Shown here: piece after piece, positions 17,081 to 28,759 of the stretch
Numbering within the stretch: the stretch's first letter is position 1
Layout: every line of letters begins with the position of its first letter
Source: Alphaproteobacteria bacterium
GTDB taxonomy: Bacteria > Myxococcota_A > UBA796 > GCA-2862545
NCBI GenBank assembly: GCA_020632925.1
Contig: JACKER010000015.1
Coordinates: 62,001 to 126,000, forward strand
Direction of reading: 5' to 3'
Length of the DNA: 64,000 bases
Position numbers and translations under genes: made by a program
Notes under the pieces: generated by a model
The model's database searches: none
What the model was told of the DNA's origin: nothing
Seen by the model: the letters and a program-made list of their open reading frames with translations, nothing else

Positions 17081-17615
17081 GAGTGCGCAGCGCGACGTGC
17101 CGGTGGTGCACGCGCGAGCGCTCCTCGGGAGACAGCTCGGGCAGCGTGCCCACCGTGCCCTCGGCGACGAAGCACGCCTCGACCCCCGGCCCCTCGCCAC
17201 GCGCGGCGACGATCGTGCCCGGGACACGAACCTCCGCGGTGCGCTCGCCGCCCCCGTGGACCCAGGCGATGCCGCACCCGTAGCTGGCGGGGGATCCGGT
17301 CACCTCGGCCAGCGCGGCGCGGGCGGCGGGCCAGCCTCCGAGCTCGTCGGCCCACCGGCGCAGCTCCAGGCCCGGCCGTCCACCGAGGGCGTCGACCCAC
17401 AGCCCCACGTCGTCGGCCAGGCTCGGCAGCCCGGTGGCGGCGAACGCAGCGCGGGCCTTGAGGAGCGCGTTGTCGGCGCAGGTCGCGCCGTCCTCGACGG
17501 GGGAGGGGAGGTCCTCGCGGACGACGAGCTCGAGGTCCGGCAGGAGGCGCCGCCACTCGGCGACCTTCGCCGGGTTGCCGGTGGCCAGGAGCAGCCGACG
17601 CGGCAGGGAGCTCAC
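17064..17615 (-). CDS. Divergent RdgB/HAM1-family protein (non-canonical purine NTP pyrophosphatase-like)
   Basis: 183 residues from GTG 17615, coupled to folE by a GTGA overlap. The N-terminus LLLATGNPAKVAEWRRLLP, the middle ADNALLKARAAF and SLADDVGLWVDALGGRPG (with the catalytic Asp pair) are clearly of the ITPase fold that clears dITP/XTP. However the GFGYDP motif that closes the active site is replaced by GPGVEACFV, the Ser of ADDSGL is Val, and the C-terminal SHR is HHR. Activity or specificity may therefore differ. Confidence 0.75.
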   Translation of the reverse strand: MSSLPRRLLLATGNPAKVAEWRRLLPDLELVVREDLPSPVEDGATCADNALLKARAAFAATGLPSLADDVGLWVDALGGRPGLELRRWADELGGWPAARAALAEVTGSPASYGCGIAWVHGGGERTAEVRVPGTIVAARGEGPGVEACFVAEGTVGTLPELSPEERSRVHHRHVALRTLTEAG

Positions 17616-18178
17616 CGGTGGATCATCGTCAGGAACTCCTTGCGGGTGCTCGGGTCGTCGCGGAAGGCGCCGAGCAGGCAGGAGGTCACCATGTTCACGC
17701 CGGTCTTGTGGACCCCGCGCGTGGTCATGCACTCGTGGGCCGCCTCGATCACCACGCCGACGCCGCGGGGCTGGAGCACGTCCTGGATGGCCTCGGCCAC
17801 CTCGCTGGTCAGCTTCTCCTGGATCTGCAGGCGCTTGGCGTAGACGTCCAGGACGCGCGCGAGCTTGCTGATCCCGACGACGCGGCGGTCGGGGAGGTAC
17901 CCGATGTGCGCCCGCCCCACGAACGGCACCATGTGGTGCTCGCAGTGGCTCTCCATCGGGATGTCGCGCAGCACGACCATCTCGTCGTAGCTCGCGACCT
18001 CCTCGAAGGTGCGCGAGAGGTACTCCTTCGGGTCCTGCCCGTACCCCGCGAAGAACTCGCCGTAGGAGCGGACCACGCGGTCCGGCGTGCCCCGCAGGCC
18101 CTCGCGGTCGGGGTCGTCGCCGGCCCAGGCGATCAGGGTGCGGACCGCGGCCCGCGCCTCCTCTTCGGTCGGTCGCAT
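17612..18178 (-). CDS. folE: GTP cyclohydrolase I
   Basis: 188 residues. It turns GTP into dihydroneopterin triphosphate, the first step to folate and related pterins. Zinc ligands Cys79 and His82 in MESHCEHHMVPF and Cys150 in AHECMTTRG are present, with RLQIQEKLT and KTGVNMVTS motifs. Length is that of the compact bacterial FolE. Upstream partner of the rdgB-like gene in a two-gene leftward unit; the epimerase gene lies 19 bp further upstream on the same strand. Confidence 0.96.
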   Translation of the reverse strand: MRPTEEEARAAVRTLIAWAGDDPDREGLRGTPDRVVRSYGEFFAGYGQDPKEYLSRTFEEVASYDEMVVLRDIPMESHCEHHMVPFVGRAHIGYLPDRRVVGISKLARVLDVYAKRLQIQEKLTSEVAEAIQDVLQPRGVGVVIEAAHECMTTRGVHKTGVNMVTSCLLGAFRDDPSTRKEFLTMIHR

Positions 18179-18197
18179 GCTCCCTCCGGCAGGGCCC

Positions 18198-19271
18198 TTA
18201 ACGTCGGACGCCGCCGCCGTGGCCGCGGTCGACCCCCGTGACCTCCCACCGCGGGCCGTCGAGCACCGTGCCGCCCAGGACCGGGTCCTCCGCGAGCAGC
18301 AGGGAGGTGTCCAGGTCCACCACGGTGAACCCGCCGAGGCCAGCGGCCAGGTGCGCGGCGAAGCCGGTGCCGATCCGGCTCTCCACCATCGCGCCGATCA
18401 TGGTCGCGAGCCCCTCCCGACGCGCCGCCGCGATCAGGCGCAGGGCCCCCGCGACCCCGGACTTCGCGAGCTTCACGTTGATGCAGGACGCGATGCGCTG
18501 GCTCGCGATCCGCGCCACGTCCTCCTCGGTGTGGACGGCCTCGTCGGCGGCCACCATCACGCCCGCGTCCCGGTTGAGGCGGGCGAGGGCGTCCAGGTCG
18601 TCGCGGGGCACCGGCTGCTCGAGGAGCGCGATCCGCCCGCCCAGGCGGCGGGTGGCTCGGACCGCGGTGAGCGCGTCCTGCACCGACCAGCCCTCGTTGG
18701 CGTCGAGCACCAGGCCCGCCGACGGGTGCGCCTCGACCACCCTCCCGATGCGCGCCAGGTCGTCGTGGAGGTTCCGGCCGACCTTGATCTTGAGGGTGCG
18801 GAAGCCGCGCTCGCGCCACTGGGTCGCGAGGGTGGCGGCGCGGTCCGGGTCCACCATCGGCAGCGTCACGTCCGTGATCACGTCGTGGGCCGTGGCCCCG
18901 AAGCGCCGCCAGAGCGGCTGACCGGCGGCTCTCGCGGCGGCGTCCCAGCACGCCTGCTCGATGCCCGCGCGGGTGGCGGCGAGCTCGGGCAGCGCCAGGC
19001 GCAGGCGCTCCTCCACGGCCTCTGCGTCGCTCGGGTCCAGCCCGGCGAGCGTGGGCCCGACGCGCTCCACCGCCTGCTCGGCCTCGCGCTGGGTCTCGCG
19101 GGTGATGGGGGGGAGCGCGGCGATCTCGCCGACGCCGACGGTGCCGTCGTCGAGCTCCACCTCCACGGCCACGTTGCGGAGGTGGTCCAGGCGCGCGTTG
19201 GCGATCACGAACGGATCGTGCAGCGGCGCCTCCAACGGGCTCGTCCGGACGGCCCTCACCACCGCGCTCAC
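18198..19271 (-). CDS. Enolase-superfamily enzyme, probable dipeptide epimerase (muconate-cycloisomerase subgroup)
   Basis: 357 residues from GTG 19271 (GGGAGC upstream). Capping domain 1-115, then a TIM barrel. The MLE-subgroup residues are all present: the KIK pair (Lys161, Lys163), metal ligands Asp190 (VLDANEGW), Glu218 (LLEQPV), Asp243 (AADEA), and the second Lys in INVKLAKSG near 267-270. The best-known enzymes of this kind epimerise L-Ala-D/L-Glu from murein; o-succinylbenzoate synthase and other lactonising activities are alternatives. Divergent from glgP. Confidence 0.82.
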   Translation of the reverse strand: MSAVVRAVRTSPLEAPLHDPFVIANARLDHLRNVAVEVELDDGTVGVGEIAALPPITRETQREAEQAVERVGPTLAGLDPSDAEAVEERLRLALPELAATRAGIEQACWDAAARAAGQPLWRRFGATAHDVITDVTLPMVDPDRAATLATQWRERGFRTLKIKVGRNLHDDLARIGRVVEAHPSAGLVLDANEGWSVQDALTAVRATRRLGGRIALLEQPVPRDDLDALARLNRDAGVMVAADEAVHTEEDVARIASQRIASCINVKLAKSGVAGALRLIAAARREGLATMIGAMVESRIGTGFAAHLAAGLGGFTVVDLDTSLLLAEDPVLGGTVLDGPRWEVTGVDRGHGGGVRR

Positions 19272-19353
19272 GTCCTGCTCCCTTCGGCCGCTGCTCCCAC
19301 CGTCCCCCCTCCGCTCGGACGAGCGTAAGCTGGTCGACCCCAGGGAGGCCCGT

Positions 19354-21846
<2,493 letters not shown>

Positions 21847-21867
21847 GTCGACGCCGACGGAGCGCCC

Positions 21868-22974
21868 GTGAACATCTACCTCATCCCCTACACGTTCCGT
21901 CGCCACCTGGTGATGGGCATGATGCTGGGCGCGGTCGGCCTGATCGCGTGGTGGTGGTCGTTGTTCCTGGTGCTCGAGGTGGGCCCCTGGATGTACGAGA
22001 GCCTGGGGTGGCTGTGGTGGCCGCGGACCGAGGGCTGGCTGTACCTCGTGACGCTCTCCACCTCCGTCGGGTTCATGTCGGTGTTCTACGAGGGGTCGCT
22101 GCGACGGCGCCCCATGCGCTGGCGGATCTTCTGGGCGCTGTTCGGCGCGGGCGTCGCCTGGCTCGGGGTCTCCCTGGGGCTGCCCCTCGTCCGGCTGATG
22201 ATGCCCCTGTTCACGAACGACCAGGTCGACGAGCTCCTGCGCGACCCGTCCTTCCTCACCCTGCGGTACCGCATGAGCGGGTTCATCCTCGCGGGCTTCT
22301 GGGGCGGGCTCGGGCCGTTCTTCGCGCGTCGGCTCCACGCCGTCATCACGCGCAACTGGACCTGGGGTGGTCGCGACGGTCCCACGGCCCCACCGGCGCC
22401 CGGGTGGCTCGAGTGGGCCGGCATCGTGTTCGCCCACCTCGGCGGCGGGATGGCGGCGGGTGTCGTGGCGGCCGCGGCCTGGCACATGCCCGGCTACTAC
22501 GACGACCTCGCGGGCGACCTGTACCTGTCCCCAGCGCTCGCGGCCTGGGTCTTCGGCACGGTCCACGGGCTGCTGGTGTGGCCCATCCCCGAAGACATGT
22601 ACGCGGGCTGGATCCGCGTCCTGTCCTACGAGCGGTACGGGTTGCGGATCCCGATCCCGCACAACGACGACACGGCCGCCGAGCGCTTCCTCGGGCATTT
22701 CCCCCGCGGGCTCGACCTCTACCTCCCGGCCGAGACCAAGGTGATGGAGCTGCACACCTCGTTCACCATGGACGGCGAGCGGAACTACACGGTCCGAGGC
22801 CTGTCCATCGAGCCGACGGTCGTGAAGCGTCCGCTCGAGCGCATCGACCTCCGCTACGACCCGCGGCGCCCCGCACCGCTCGAGACGCAGCTCCGCATGG
22901 AGGACCGCATCCTGCTCGGCGCCGACGGGGACACCGTGGTCGAGTTCCTCATGCTGCCGAAGGAGGAGCGCTGA
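21868..22974 (+). CDS. Membrane protein with C-terminal cytoplasmic domain, unknown function
   Basis: 368 residues. About six hydrophobic segments lie in the first 240 residues (for example LVMGMMLGAVGLIAWWW and AAGVVAAAAWHMPG), then a soluble domain (about 245-368). The end of that domain (PLETQLRMEDRILLGADGDTVVEFLML) faintly recalls the last strands of an FHA domain, but the SxxH core is not seen, so no call is made. The next gene, a vWA lipoprotein, starts 2 bp after its stop, and the AGGAGG near its end serves as that gene's ribosome binding site. Part of a putative signalling operon. Confidence 0.7.
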   Translation: MNIYLIPYTFRRHLVMGMMLGAVGLIAWWWSLFLVLEVGPWMYESLGWLWWPRTEGWLYLVTLSTSVGFMSVFYEGSLRRRPMRWRIFWALFGAGVAWLGVSLGLPLVRLMMPLFTNDQVDELLRDPSFLTLRYRMSGFILAGFWGGLGPFFARRLHAVITRNWTWGGRDGPTAPPAPGWLEWAGIVFAHLGGGMAAGVVAAAAWHMPGYYDDLAGDLYLSPALAAWVFGTVHGLLVWPIPEDMYAGWIRVLSYERYGLRIPIPHNDDTAAERFLGHFPRGLDLYLPAETKVMELHTSFTMDGERNYTVRGLSIEPTVVKRPLERIDLRYDPRRPAPLETQLRMEDRILLGADGDTVVEFLMLPKEER

Positions 22975-22976
22975 GC

Positions 22977-24386
22977 GTGCCGCTGCTCCTGCTGCTCGTG
23001 GGGTGCCTCTTCCAGACGACGGAGTTCCCCGCGCCGATCGAAGGGACGACCTATCGGATCGAGGACGACGTGCCCGCGAAGGACAGCGAGGTGCGCGTCG
23101 ACATCATGACCAACCGGCGCGAGTGCATGGAGGCCAAGGTCGTCGACCTCGATGCGTGCCTGCCGCGCGCCGACCGGGCCTCGGGCGAGCTGCACCTGTC
23201 CTTCCGCCTGCGCGATCCACAGGCGCCGACCGATATCTTCCGCGCCATCAGCCAGGACCAGCTCAAGGTCATCCAGGACCGGAACATCCAGAACCAGGTC
23301 GAGCTCATCCCGCACGAGCCCATCGGCACGGGCCAGCTGTTCGTGCTCGTCATCGACGGCTCGGGGTCGATGTGGGAGAACGACGGCGCCCGGATCCGCA
23401 AGGTGTACGCCGCGCTCCTCGCCCCCAAGGTCATCGACGCGTTCTACCCGTCGCACAACTCGAAGACGGGTGTGGTGGCGGTGCGCTTCTCCGACAAGAT
23501 CACGGGCCTCGACGGCGGACCGCCCCAGGTCGTGACCAACCGCGAGGACTACGAGAAGCTCATCCGCGACCAGCTGCTCACCAGGACCGGCGGGTACACC
23601 CACCTCTACGACGCGCTGCGCATCTCGCTCACCGAGTTGCTCGACTACCAGCCCGTCAGCGACTTCGTGAAGATCAAGGGCGCCGAGCCCACCGTCATCC
23701 TGCTGACCGACGGCTTCAACAACGAGGCCGCGAGCGACACCTGTGCGACCAACGCCCCCAAGCTTCAGGCCGCGGTCGACATGTTGCGGGAGATCCGCAC
23801 GAACCAGGCGAGCTCCGTGCGCCCCACGGTGTACACCGTCGGGCTGGGGACCCCGTACCGCAAGGGGAACAAGCCCAAGGGGCTCAACGACGCCGTGACC
23901 CCACAGGCGCTCTGCGGCCAGTTCATGGACTACCGCATCGACCCCGACCTCGAGGACCAGGGCATCGACCACGTCTCGCTGCAGTGGATCGCCGAGGCCG
24001 GCGGCGGCAAGTCCTACGTCCGGGAGAAGGCGAAGGACCTCGCGACCGTGTTCGCCTCGGCCGCCGCCACCCGGTACCGCTGGTACGAGGTCTGGTACAA
24101 GGTCCCCGACAACTTCTACCACCGACGTAGCTTCAACGTGGAGTTCCAGCTCCTGAGCTACGACCGGGCGCTCACCACCGTGGCGGTCCACCCCGGCACC
24201 TGGCTGGACGCCCCCACCGCGACCCACGCGACGGGCGCGACCTGGCACACCCCGACCCCCTTTCGCGCGAGCCTGGCGATCCTCATGCCGGCGCTCGGGG
24301 TCATCGTCCTCCTGAACTACCTCGGCCCCGCGATGTTCAACGCCCGCCGGGCGGTGTTCAGGCGCGCGCGCCCCCGACGCCGGTGA
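22977..24386 (+). CDS. von Willebrand factor A-domain lipoprotein
   Basis: 469 residues from GTG 22977. The short signal VPLLLLLVGC puts the lipid on Cys10. A vWA domain spans about 118-345 with the MIDAS motif DGSGSMW (Asp127, Ser129, Ser131), the Thr of GGYTHLYDAL and LLTDGFNN. A hydrophobic segment (about 438-458, SLAILMPALGVIVLLNYL) and a basic tail (RRAVFRRARPRRR) end the protein, so it may be anchored at both ends or the tail may face the cytoplasm. It overlaps the kinase gene by GTGA, which suggests a sensor-kinase pair. Confidence 0.82.
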   Translation: MPLLLLLVGCLFQTTEFPAPIEGTTYRIEDDVPAKDSEVRVDIMTNRRECMEAKVVDLDACLPRADRASGELHLSFRLRDPQAPTDIFRAISQDQLKVIQDRNIQNQVELIPHEPIGTGQLFVLVIDGSGSMWENDGARIRKVYAALLAPKVIDAFYPSHNSKTGVVAVRFSDKITGLDGGPPQVVTNREDYEKLIRDQLLTRTGGYTHLYDALRISLTELLDYQPVSDFVKIKGAEPTVILLTDGFNNEAASDTCATNAPKLQAAVDMLREIRTNQASSVRPTVYTVGLGTPYRKGNKPKGLNDAVTPQALCGQFMDYRIDPDLEDQGIDHVSLQWIAEAGGGKSYVREKAKDLATVFASAAATRYRWYEVWYKVPDNFYHRRSFNVEFQLLSYDRALTTVAVHPGTWLDAPTATHATGATWHTPTPFRASLAILMPALGVIVLLNYLGPAMFNARRAVFRRARPRRR

Positions 24387-26500
24387 GCCCCGCCCACATC
24401 GGGCGGTATTCGGTGCTGCGCGAGCTGGGCGCGGGGTCGTTCGGCACGGTCTGGCTCTGCGAGGGCCAGGTCCCCCGCCGCGGGGGGCGCTCGTCCCGTC
24501 GTCAACAGGTCGCGATCAAGCAGCTCTCGGGCGAGTGGACGCTCGAGCGGTTCGAGACGCTGGTGCTGGAGTTCGAGCTGCTCGAGCGCGTCAAGCACCG
24601 CTCGCTGTGTCGGGTCCACGAGTTCCTGGACCGCGAGAACGCCGTCGTCATGGACTACGTGGAGGGGGTCACCCTCCGGGTGGTGCTGGAGCGGCTCGCC
24701 GCCGAGGGCCGCGCCGTCCCCGTCGACGCCGCGCTCGAGATCGGCGCGGAGATCGCCGATTGCCTCTACCAGGCGCACGCCACCCCCGGGCCCACCGGTC
24801 AGCCGCTGGGCCTGGTCCACCGGGACCTGAAGCCCGAGAACCTGATGCTGACGCCATCGGGCGAGGTCAAGGTGCTCGACTTCGGCCTCGCCCAGCGCGG
24901 GGATGCACGGCGCGACGCGGGCGTGATGGGCACCCCCCTGTACATGGCGCCCGAGCAGGCGCTGGGCGGCGAGCTCGACCACCGCACGGACCTGTTCGCC
25001 GTCGGGCTGGTGGTGCTGGAGCTGATGACGGGCCGCGCCGTCTATCCGGTGCCCAGCCGCGACCGGGAGTCGGTCATCGCCGCGCTCCTCGAGAGGATCG
25101 ATCGCGCCGAGGTCCAGGACGACCTGATGCGGGTGGATCGGATCGCTCCGCGCTGCGTGCCGGTCCTGGAGCGTTGCCTCCGCCGACGCCCCGCCGATCG
25201 CCCGGCGGACGGGCACGCCCTGATGCTCGACCTGCTGAGGGTCGTGGAGCGCCGTGGAGCGCTGTCCTCGTTCGCCGGCGAGGTGTTCGCGGCGCCCCGG
25301 TCCGAGCAAGGGGATTTCACCGGACGGCGAGTCCCGGGTATGATCGACGGGTCCAAGGAGGGCTCGGACATCACCATGGCCAAGAACCCCGACCCGGTGC
25401 GACCCGTGGGGCCTCCTCCCCCAGGCGCTTCCAGTCGTCCGCGACCGCCCCCGGCGGCGCGGCCGCCGCCCAAGCCAGCGGTCGGGGGGAAGATGTGGTC
25501 CCCTCCACCGAAGGAGGCGTCGGTCACCGCGACGGACGCCGCGCGCCCAGCCGCCGAGAACCTGAGGATGGTCCCGCTCACCGACGACGATCACGGCATG
25601 GAGCCGAACGGATCGGGGTCGAGCACCAGCTTCTTCTCGCTCCCGGCACCCAAGCGCCCCGTGGGGGGCGATCCCGACGAGCCGATCCAGAGCCTCCGTC
25701 GGCACGACCCGGTCGCCGCCGCGTCCGCTCCCCAGGCACCTGCGCCCGCGGGTCCGCCGCCCGGCGCGTACCCCGGCATGATGCCGATGGGCGGGATGCC
25801 GATGACGCCGATGCAGGCGATGCCGCAGGCCGCACCGATGGTCCCGCTCGGGATCCAGGGGCCGGTGGCGAACGGCATGTACGGCGCGGCGCCCGCCCAC
25901 TCCGCGCAGCTGCCCCCCGATCTGCAGCAGGACGTCCAGCGCGCCCAGAGCTACCGCGTGTTCGCGCTGGTCACGGGCCTGATGTTCATGGTGCTGTCGG
26001 TGGTCATCGTCACCGTCCTGCTGACGGTCGGCGCGGTGCTGTACAGCAACAAGGAGGAGACGGCGACGGGGAACATGCCCGTGATCGCCGCCCCGCCGCC
26101 CGTGGCTCCTCCGCCGGTCGACACCGGTGGTGTCCGCGAGCCTCCGCCGCTCCCCCCGAAGCCCGTGAGGCCGACCCGGCCCACGCCGACGGCGGGGACC
26201 CCGACGCCGAGGCCGACGACGCCGAAGCCTCCGCCCGAGCCGGTGGTCAACAACGACCCCGCGCAGGTGACGATCACCCTCGCGCCCGGCTCGCCGCCCT
26301 TCACCGCGATCGAGGTGGTGTGTCCCGCCACCGGCTTCCGCCAGCGCGGGGGCTTCGAGGGCCCCGTCGCCTCGGTCGCCGGCGTGCCCCGGGTGGACTG
26401 CGACGTCCACTTCAAGGGCGGGCCCCCGGTGAAGTCCAAGATCAGCGGCGGTCAGAGCAAGACCTGCTCCTTCCAGGGCGTGACGGCCATCTGCAACTGA
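24383..26500 (+). CDS. Transmembrane Ser/Thr protein kinase with extracytoplasmic Cys domain
   Basis: 705 residues. Kinase domain about 8-285 with GAGSFGTV, ATP Lys46, HRDLKPEN (catalytic Asp148), DFG 166-168 and MAPE. A long Pro-, Met- and Ala-rich linker (about 320-520) leads to one membrane helix (about 525-550), a second Pro/Thr-rich spacer and a C-terminal domain of about 80 residues with four Cys (VVCP, DCDV, KTCSF, ICN). The layout is a Hanks-type receptor kinase. GTG 24383 overlaps the vWA lipoprotein stop. The C-terminal domain resembles the small secreted protein at 28760. Confidence 0.9.
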   Translation: MSPAHIGRYSVLRELGAGSFGTVWLCEGQVPRRGGRSSRRQQVAIKQLSGEWTLERFETLVLEFELLERVKHRSLCRVHEFLDRENAVVMDYVEGVTLRVVLERLAAEGRAVPVDAALEIGAEIADCLYQAHATPGPTGQPLGLVHRDLKPENLMLTPSGEVKVLDFGLAQRGDARRDAGVMGTPLYMAPEQALGGELDHRTDLFAVGLVVLELMTGRAVYPVPSRDRESVIAALLERIDRAEVQDDLMRVDRIAPRCVPVLERCLRRRPADRPADGHALMLDLLRVVERRGALSSFAGEVFAAPRSEQGDFTGRRVPGMIDGSKEGSDITMAKNPDPVRPVGPPPPGASSRPRPPPAARPPPKPAVGGKMWSPPPKEASVTATDAARPAAENLRMVPLTDDDHGMEPNGSGSSTSFFSLPAPKRPVGGDPDEPIQSLRRHDPVAAASAPQAPAPAGPPPGAYPGMMPMGGMPMTPMQAMPQAAPMVPLGIQGPVANGMYGAAPAHSAQLPPDLQQDVQRAQSYRVFALVTGLMFMVLSVVIVTVLLTVGAVLYSNKEETATGNMPVIAAPPPVAPPPVDTGGVREPPPLPPKPVRPTRPTPTAGTPTPRPTTPKPPPEPVVNNDPAQVTITLAPGSPPFTAIEVVCPATGFRQRGGFEGPVASVAGVPRVDCDVHFKGGPPVKSKISGGQSKTCSFQGVTAICN

Positions 26501-26605
26501 CGGCTCCGGCCGGACGCCCTTCACCCGGTCGGTCGCTTCCGCGGAGCGTCCGTCCCATGACATGATGCACCACCGCCGGGAGACGGCGGCTCGAGAGGTT
26601 CGGTG

Positions 26606-28663
26606 ATGCAGCTGGTGGCACTGCTGTTCGGGTTGTTCACGGCCCGAGCGAACGACATCCCCGACGGGTTCGCCGGGCCGTTCAGCGGGGGGAAGAACCC
26701 CGCCGAGACGATCCAGGAGGACATGAAGGAGAAGAAGACGGCGGAGGAGCTCGCCCTCGAGCAGCGTCTGCAGGAGATCGAGGACGCCCAGCGAGCGAAG
26801 GTCGCCCGCGTCATCGTGCTCCAGTGGCGCGACACCGACACCGACTACAGCTCCGAGCCGCTCCAGCGGAACATCAAGGCGCGGATCGCGCGTCCGGACG
26901 CCAAGTTCTACCCGGAGATCGACCTCTACCAGGCCGGCCGGAAGGAGCCGGACAACTCGATCCGGGCGGTCGACCAGCGCGCGGTCGTCTCCGACCAGGC
27001 GGTCGCCACGGTCCTGTCCGCGGTCGAGGAGGTCGCGCCCATCCCGTGGAACGCGATGTCGGAGCAGGACTGGGGCATCAAGGCCCAGGAGCTCTACGAT
27101 CTGCAGGACGAGATCTGGTTCGTCGACCGTCCCGAGCTGCGGGAGGCCCGCTTCCTGCTCTACGCACAGATCGGTCGCGCCGCCGAGTCCGCGAACCAGG
27201 GGTCCCCGCCCTTCTACCAGCAGATCGGCGGTCAGACCGTCAACTACTTCTGGTACCTGGCGGGCTCGATGGCCTACCAGTCGCCCGAGCTGATGGCGAA
27301 GATCGACGAGCAGAACCTCAACGCGTCGATCATGTTCTACAAGGACTCGCTGGACGCCGGCGGCTTCCCGCCGATGACCCTCGACTTCTCTCTCGACAAC
27401 GGCAAGTTCGATCCGAAGTCGTTCACGAACGACTACACGGTCTGGATCAACGGCCTCGAGCAGACGATCAAGAACCCGAACGGGCTGCTCGATGTCCCTC
27501 CGGGCAAGGTCGACGTCTACATGAAGCGCAACGACGGCCACTCGCTGTCGGACCGCGTCGACATCTTCACGATGCAGGAGAAGTTCTACTTCGTGAGGCA
27601 GAACGCCCGGAAGCGGATGGGCCTGGACTTCATCGACCAGCTCATGGCCCACCCCTTCGAGTGTACGCCCGACATCGCGGGTGACATCCTCAACTACCTC
27701 TCGATCTACGCGAAGCTCCACCCGCAGGCCGAGATCTACATCGCCGTGCCCAAGGCGGGCTCCACGGCCCCTGGCCGCCTGTACCTCTGGCGCTGGGACC
27801 GCGCGAAGGGCGTGCTGGTCCGAGTGCAGGACAACACCGGCGGCTTCCCCGTCCGGTTCGCCGCGCTGCTCGGTGCCGGCCTGACGTTCTTCGGTGCGGA
27901 CGCGCAGACGCCGAGCGACGAGAAGCTCGCGGAGCTGGCCCAGAGCCAGCAGCCGGGCGCCACGCCGGACTTCGGGAGCCCCGGCGACTACCTCGACATC
28001 ACCCCGCGGGTCGAGGGGCTGCCGGTGTACTACCACCTGCGCGGCCACTACAACCACTTCATGATGGGCCTGGGCATCGAGTACAAGTTCGGCTTCGGCG
28101 CCGGCGCCGCGACGGACGACAAGCCCTTCGTGGACATGTTCCAGACCACGAACGGGTTCCTCAACCCCGAGGGTCATGCCGACGCGATCACCTACGCGAC
28201 GGTCCCGTGCACCAACGAGAACGGCCAGATCGCGGACAACCCGACCTGCCTCGGGAACCCCGGTGGAGACTACTCGGCCCCCATCCTCGCCCTGCGCGAG
28301 CGCGCCTGGCAGCGCCTGGTCTTCGCGTCCATGGGGATGATGCTGGGCCGCGACTCCGCGTCGGGCTGGGGTCCTCGTGGGTACCTCCGCTTCGGCTGGT
28401 ACAACGCCCCCCACGCAGCAGACACCACGATCCACCTCGGGTACACGGGGCACGTGGGCGGCAAGTCGAAGGAGGATCAGCGCAAGGAGGAGGCGCGGAT
28501 GGATCGCGTCCGGATGATCCTGGACGCGGACTTCTTCGGCGGCATGCTGCTGCCGTTCATGGACTCGCTCTACGTCGACGCCACGCGTCGCGGCACGTTC
28601 ATGGCCATCGGTCCGCCGATTCCGACCATGGGTTTCACGGTCGGCGCAGGATTGACCTTCTGA
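26606..28663 (+). CDS. Exported protein, predicted outer-membrane associated, unknown function
   Basis: 685 residues from ATG 26606; the GTG at 26603 is an equal alternative. Signal peptide 1-15 ending TARA, then a charged coiled stretch (about 35-65, EDMKEKKTAEELALEQRLQEIEDAQ). The C-terminus ends with alternating hydrophobic residues and a terminal Phe (MGFTVGAGLTF), as in beta-barrel outer-membrane proteins. A segment near 280-310 (VWINGLEQ, NPNGLLDVPPGKVDVYMKRND) resembles a PEGA-like beta module. It follows the kinase and may be its target or partner. No known family assigned. Confidence 0.7.
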   Translation: MQLVALLFGLFTARANDIPDGFAGPFSGGKNPAETIQEDMKEKKTAEELALEQRLQEIEDAQRAKVARVIVLQWRDTDTDYSSEPLQRNIKARIARPDAKFYPEIDLYQAGRKEPDNSIRAVDQRAVVSDQAVATVLSAVEEVAPIPWNAMSEQDWGIKAQELYDLQDEIWFVDRPELREARFLLYAQIGRAAESANQGSPPFYQQIGGQTVNYFWYLAGSMAYQSPELMAKIDEQNLNASIMFYKDSLDAGGFPPMTLDFSLDNGKFDPKSFTNDYTVWINGLEQTIKNPNGLLDVPPGKVDVYMKRNDGHSLSDRVDIFTMQEKFYFVRQNARKRMGLDFIDQLMAHPFECTPDIAGDILNYLSIYAKLHPQAEIYIAVPKAGSTAPGRLYLWRWDRAKGVLVRVQDNTGGFPVRFAALLGAGLTFFGADAQTPSDEKLAELAQSQQPGATPDFGSPGDYLDITPRVEGLPVYYHLRGHYNHFMMGLGIEYKFGFGAGAATDDKPFVDMFQTTNGFLNPEGHADAITYATVPCTNENGQIADNPTCLGNPGGDYSAPILALRERAWQRLVFASMGMMLGRDSASGWGPRGYLRFGWYNAPHAADTTIHLGYTGHVGGKSKEDQRKEEARMDRVRMILDADFFGGMLLPFMDSLYVDATRRGTFMAIGPPIPTMGFTVGAGLTF

Positions 28664-28759
28664 TGTGACATTCGGCACTCGCGCATCCCGCGACGGAGTG
28701 CTACTCATGTGGTGCCGATGCGATCGGCAGCCCCCATCTCCTCTCGCCCTCGAGGATCC

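Noticed and set aside
28675..28701. GCACTC/GAGTGC inverted repeat after the exported protein gene
   Set aside because: Only 6 bp arms, 15-base loop and no T-run; not convincing as a terminator.
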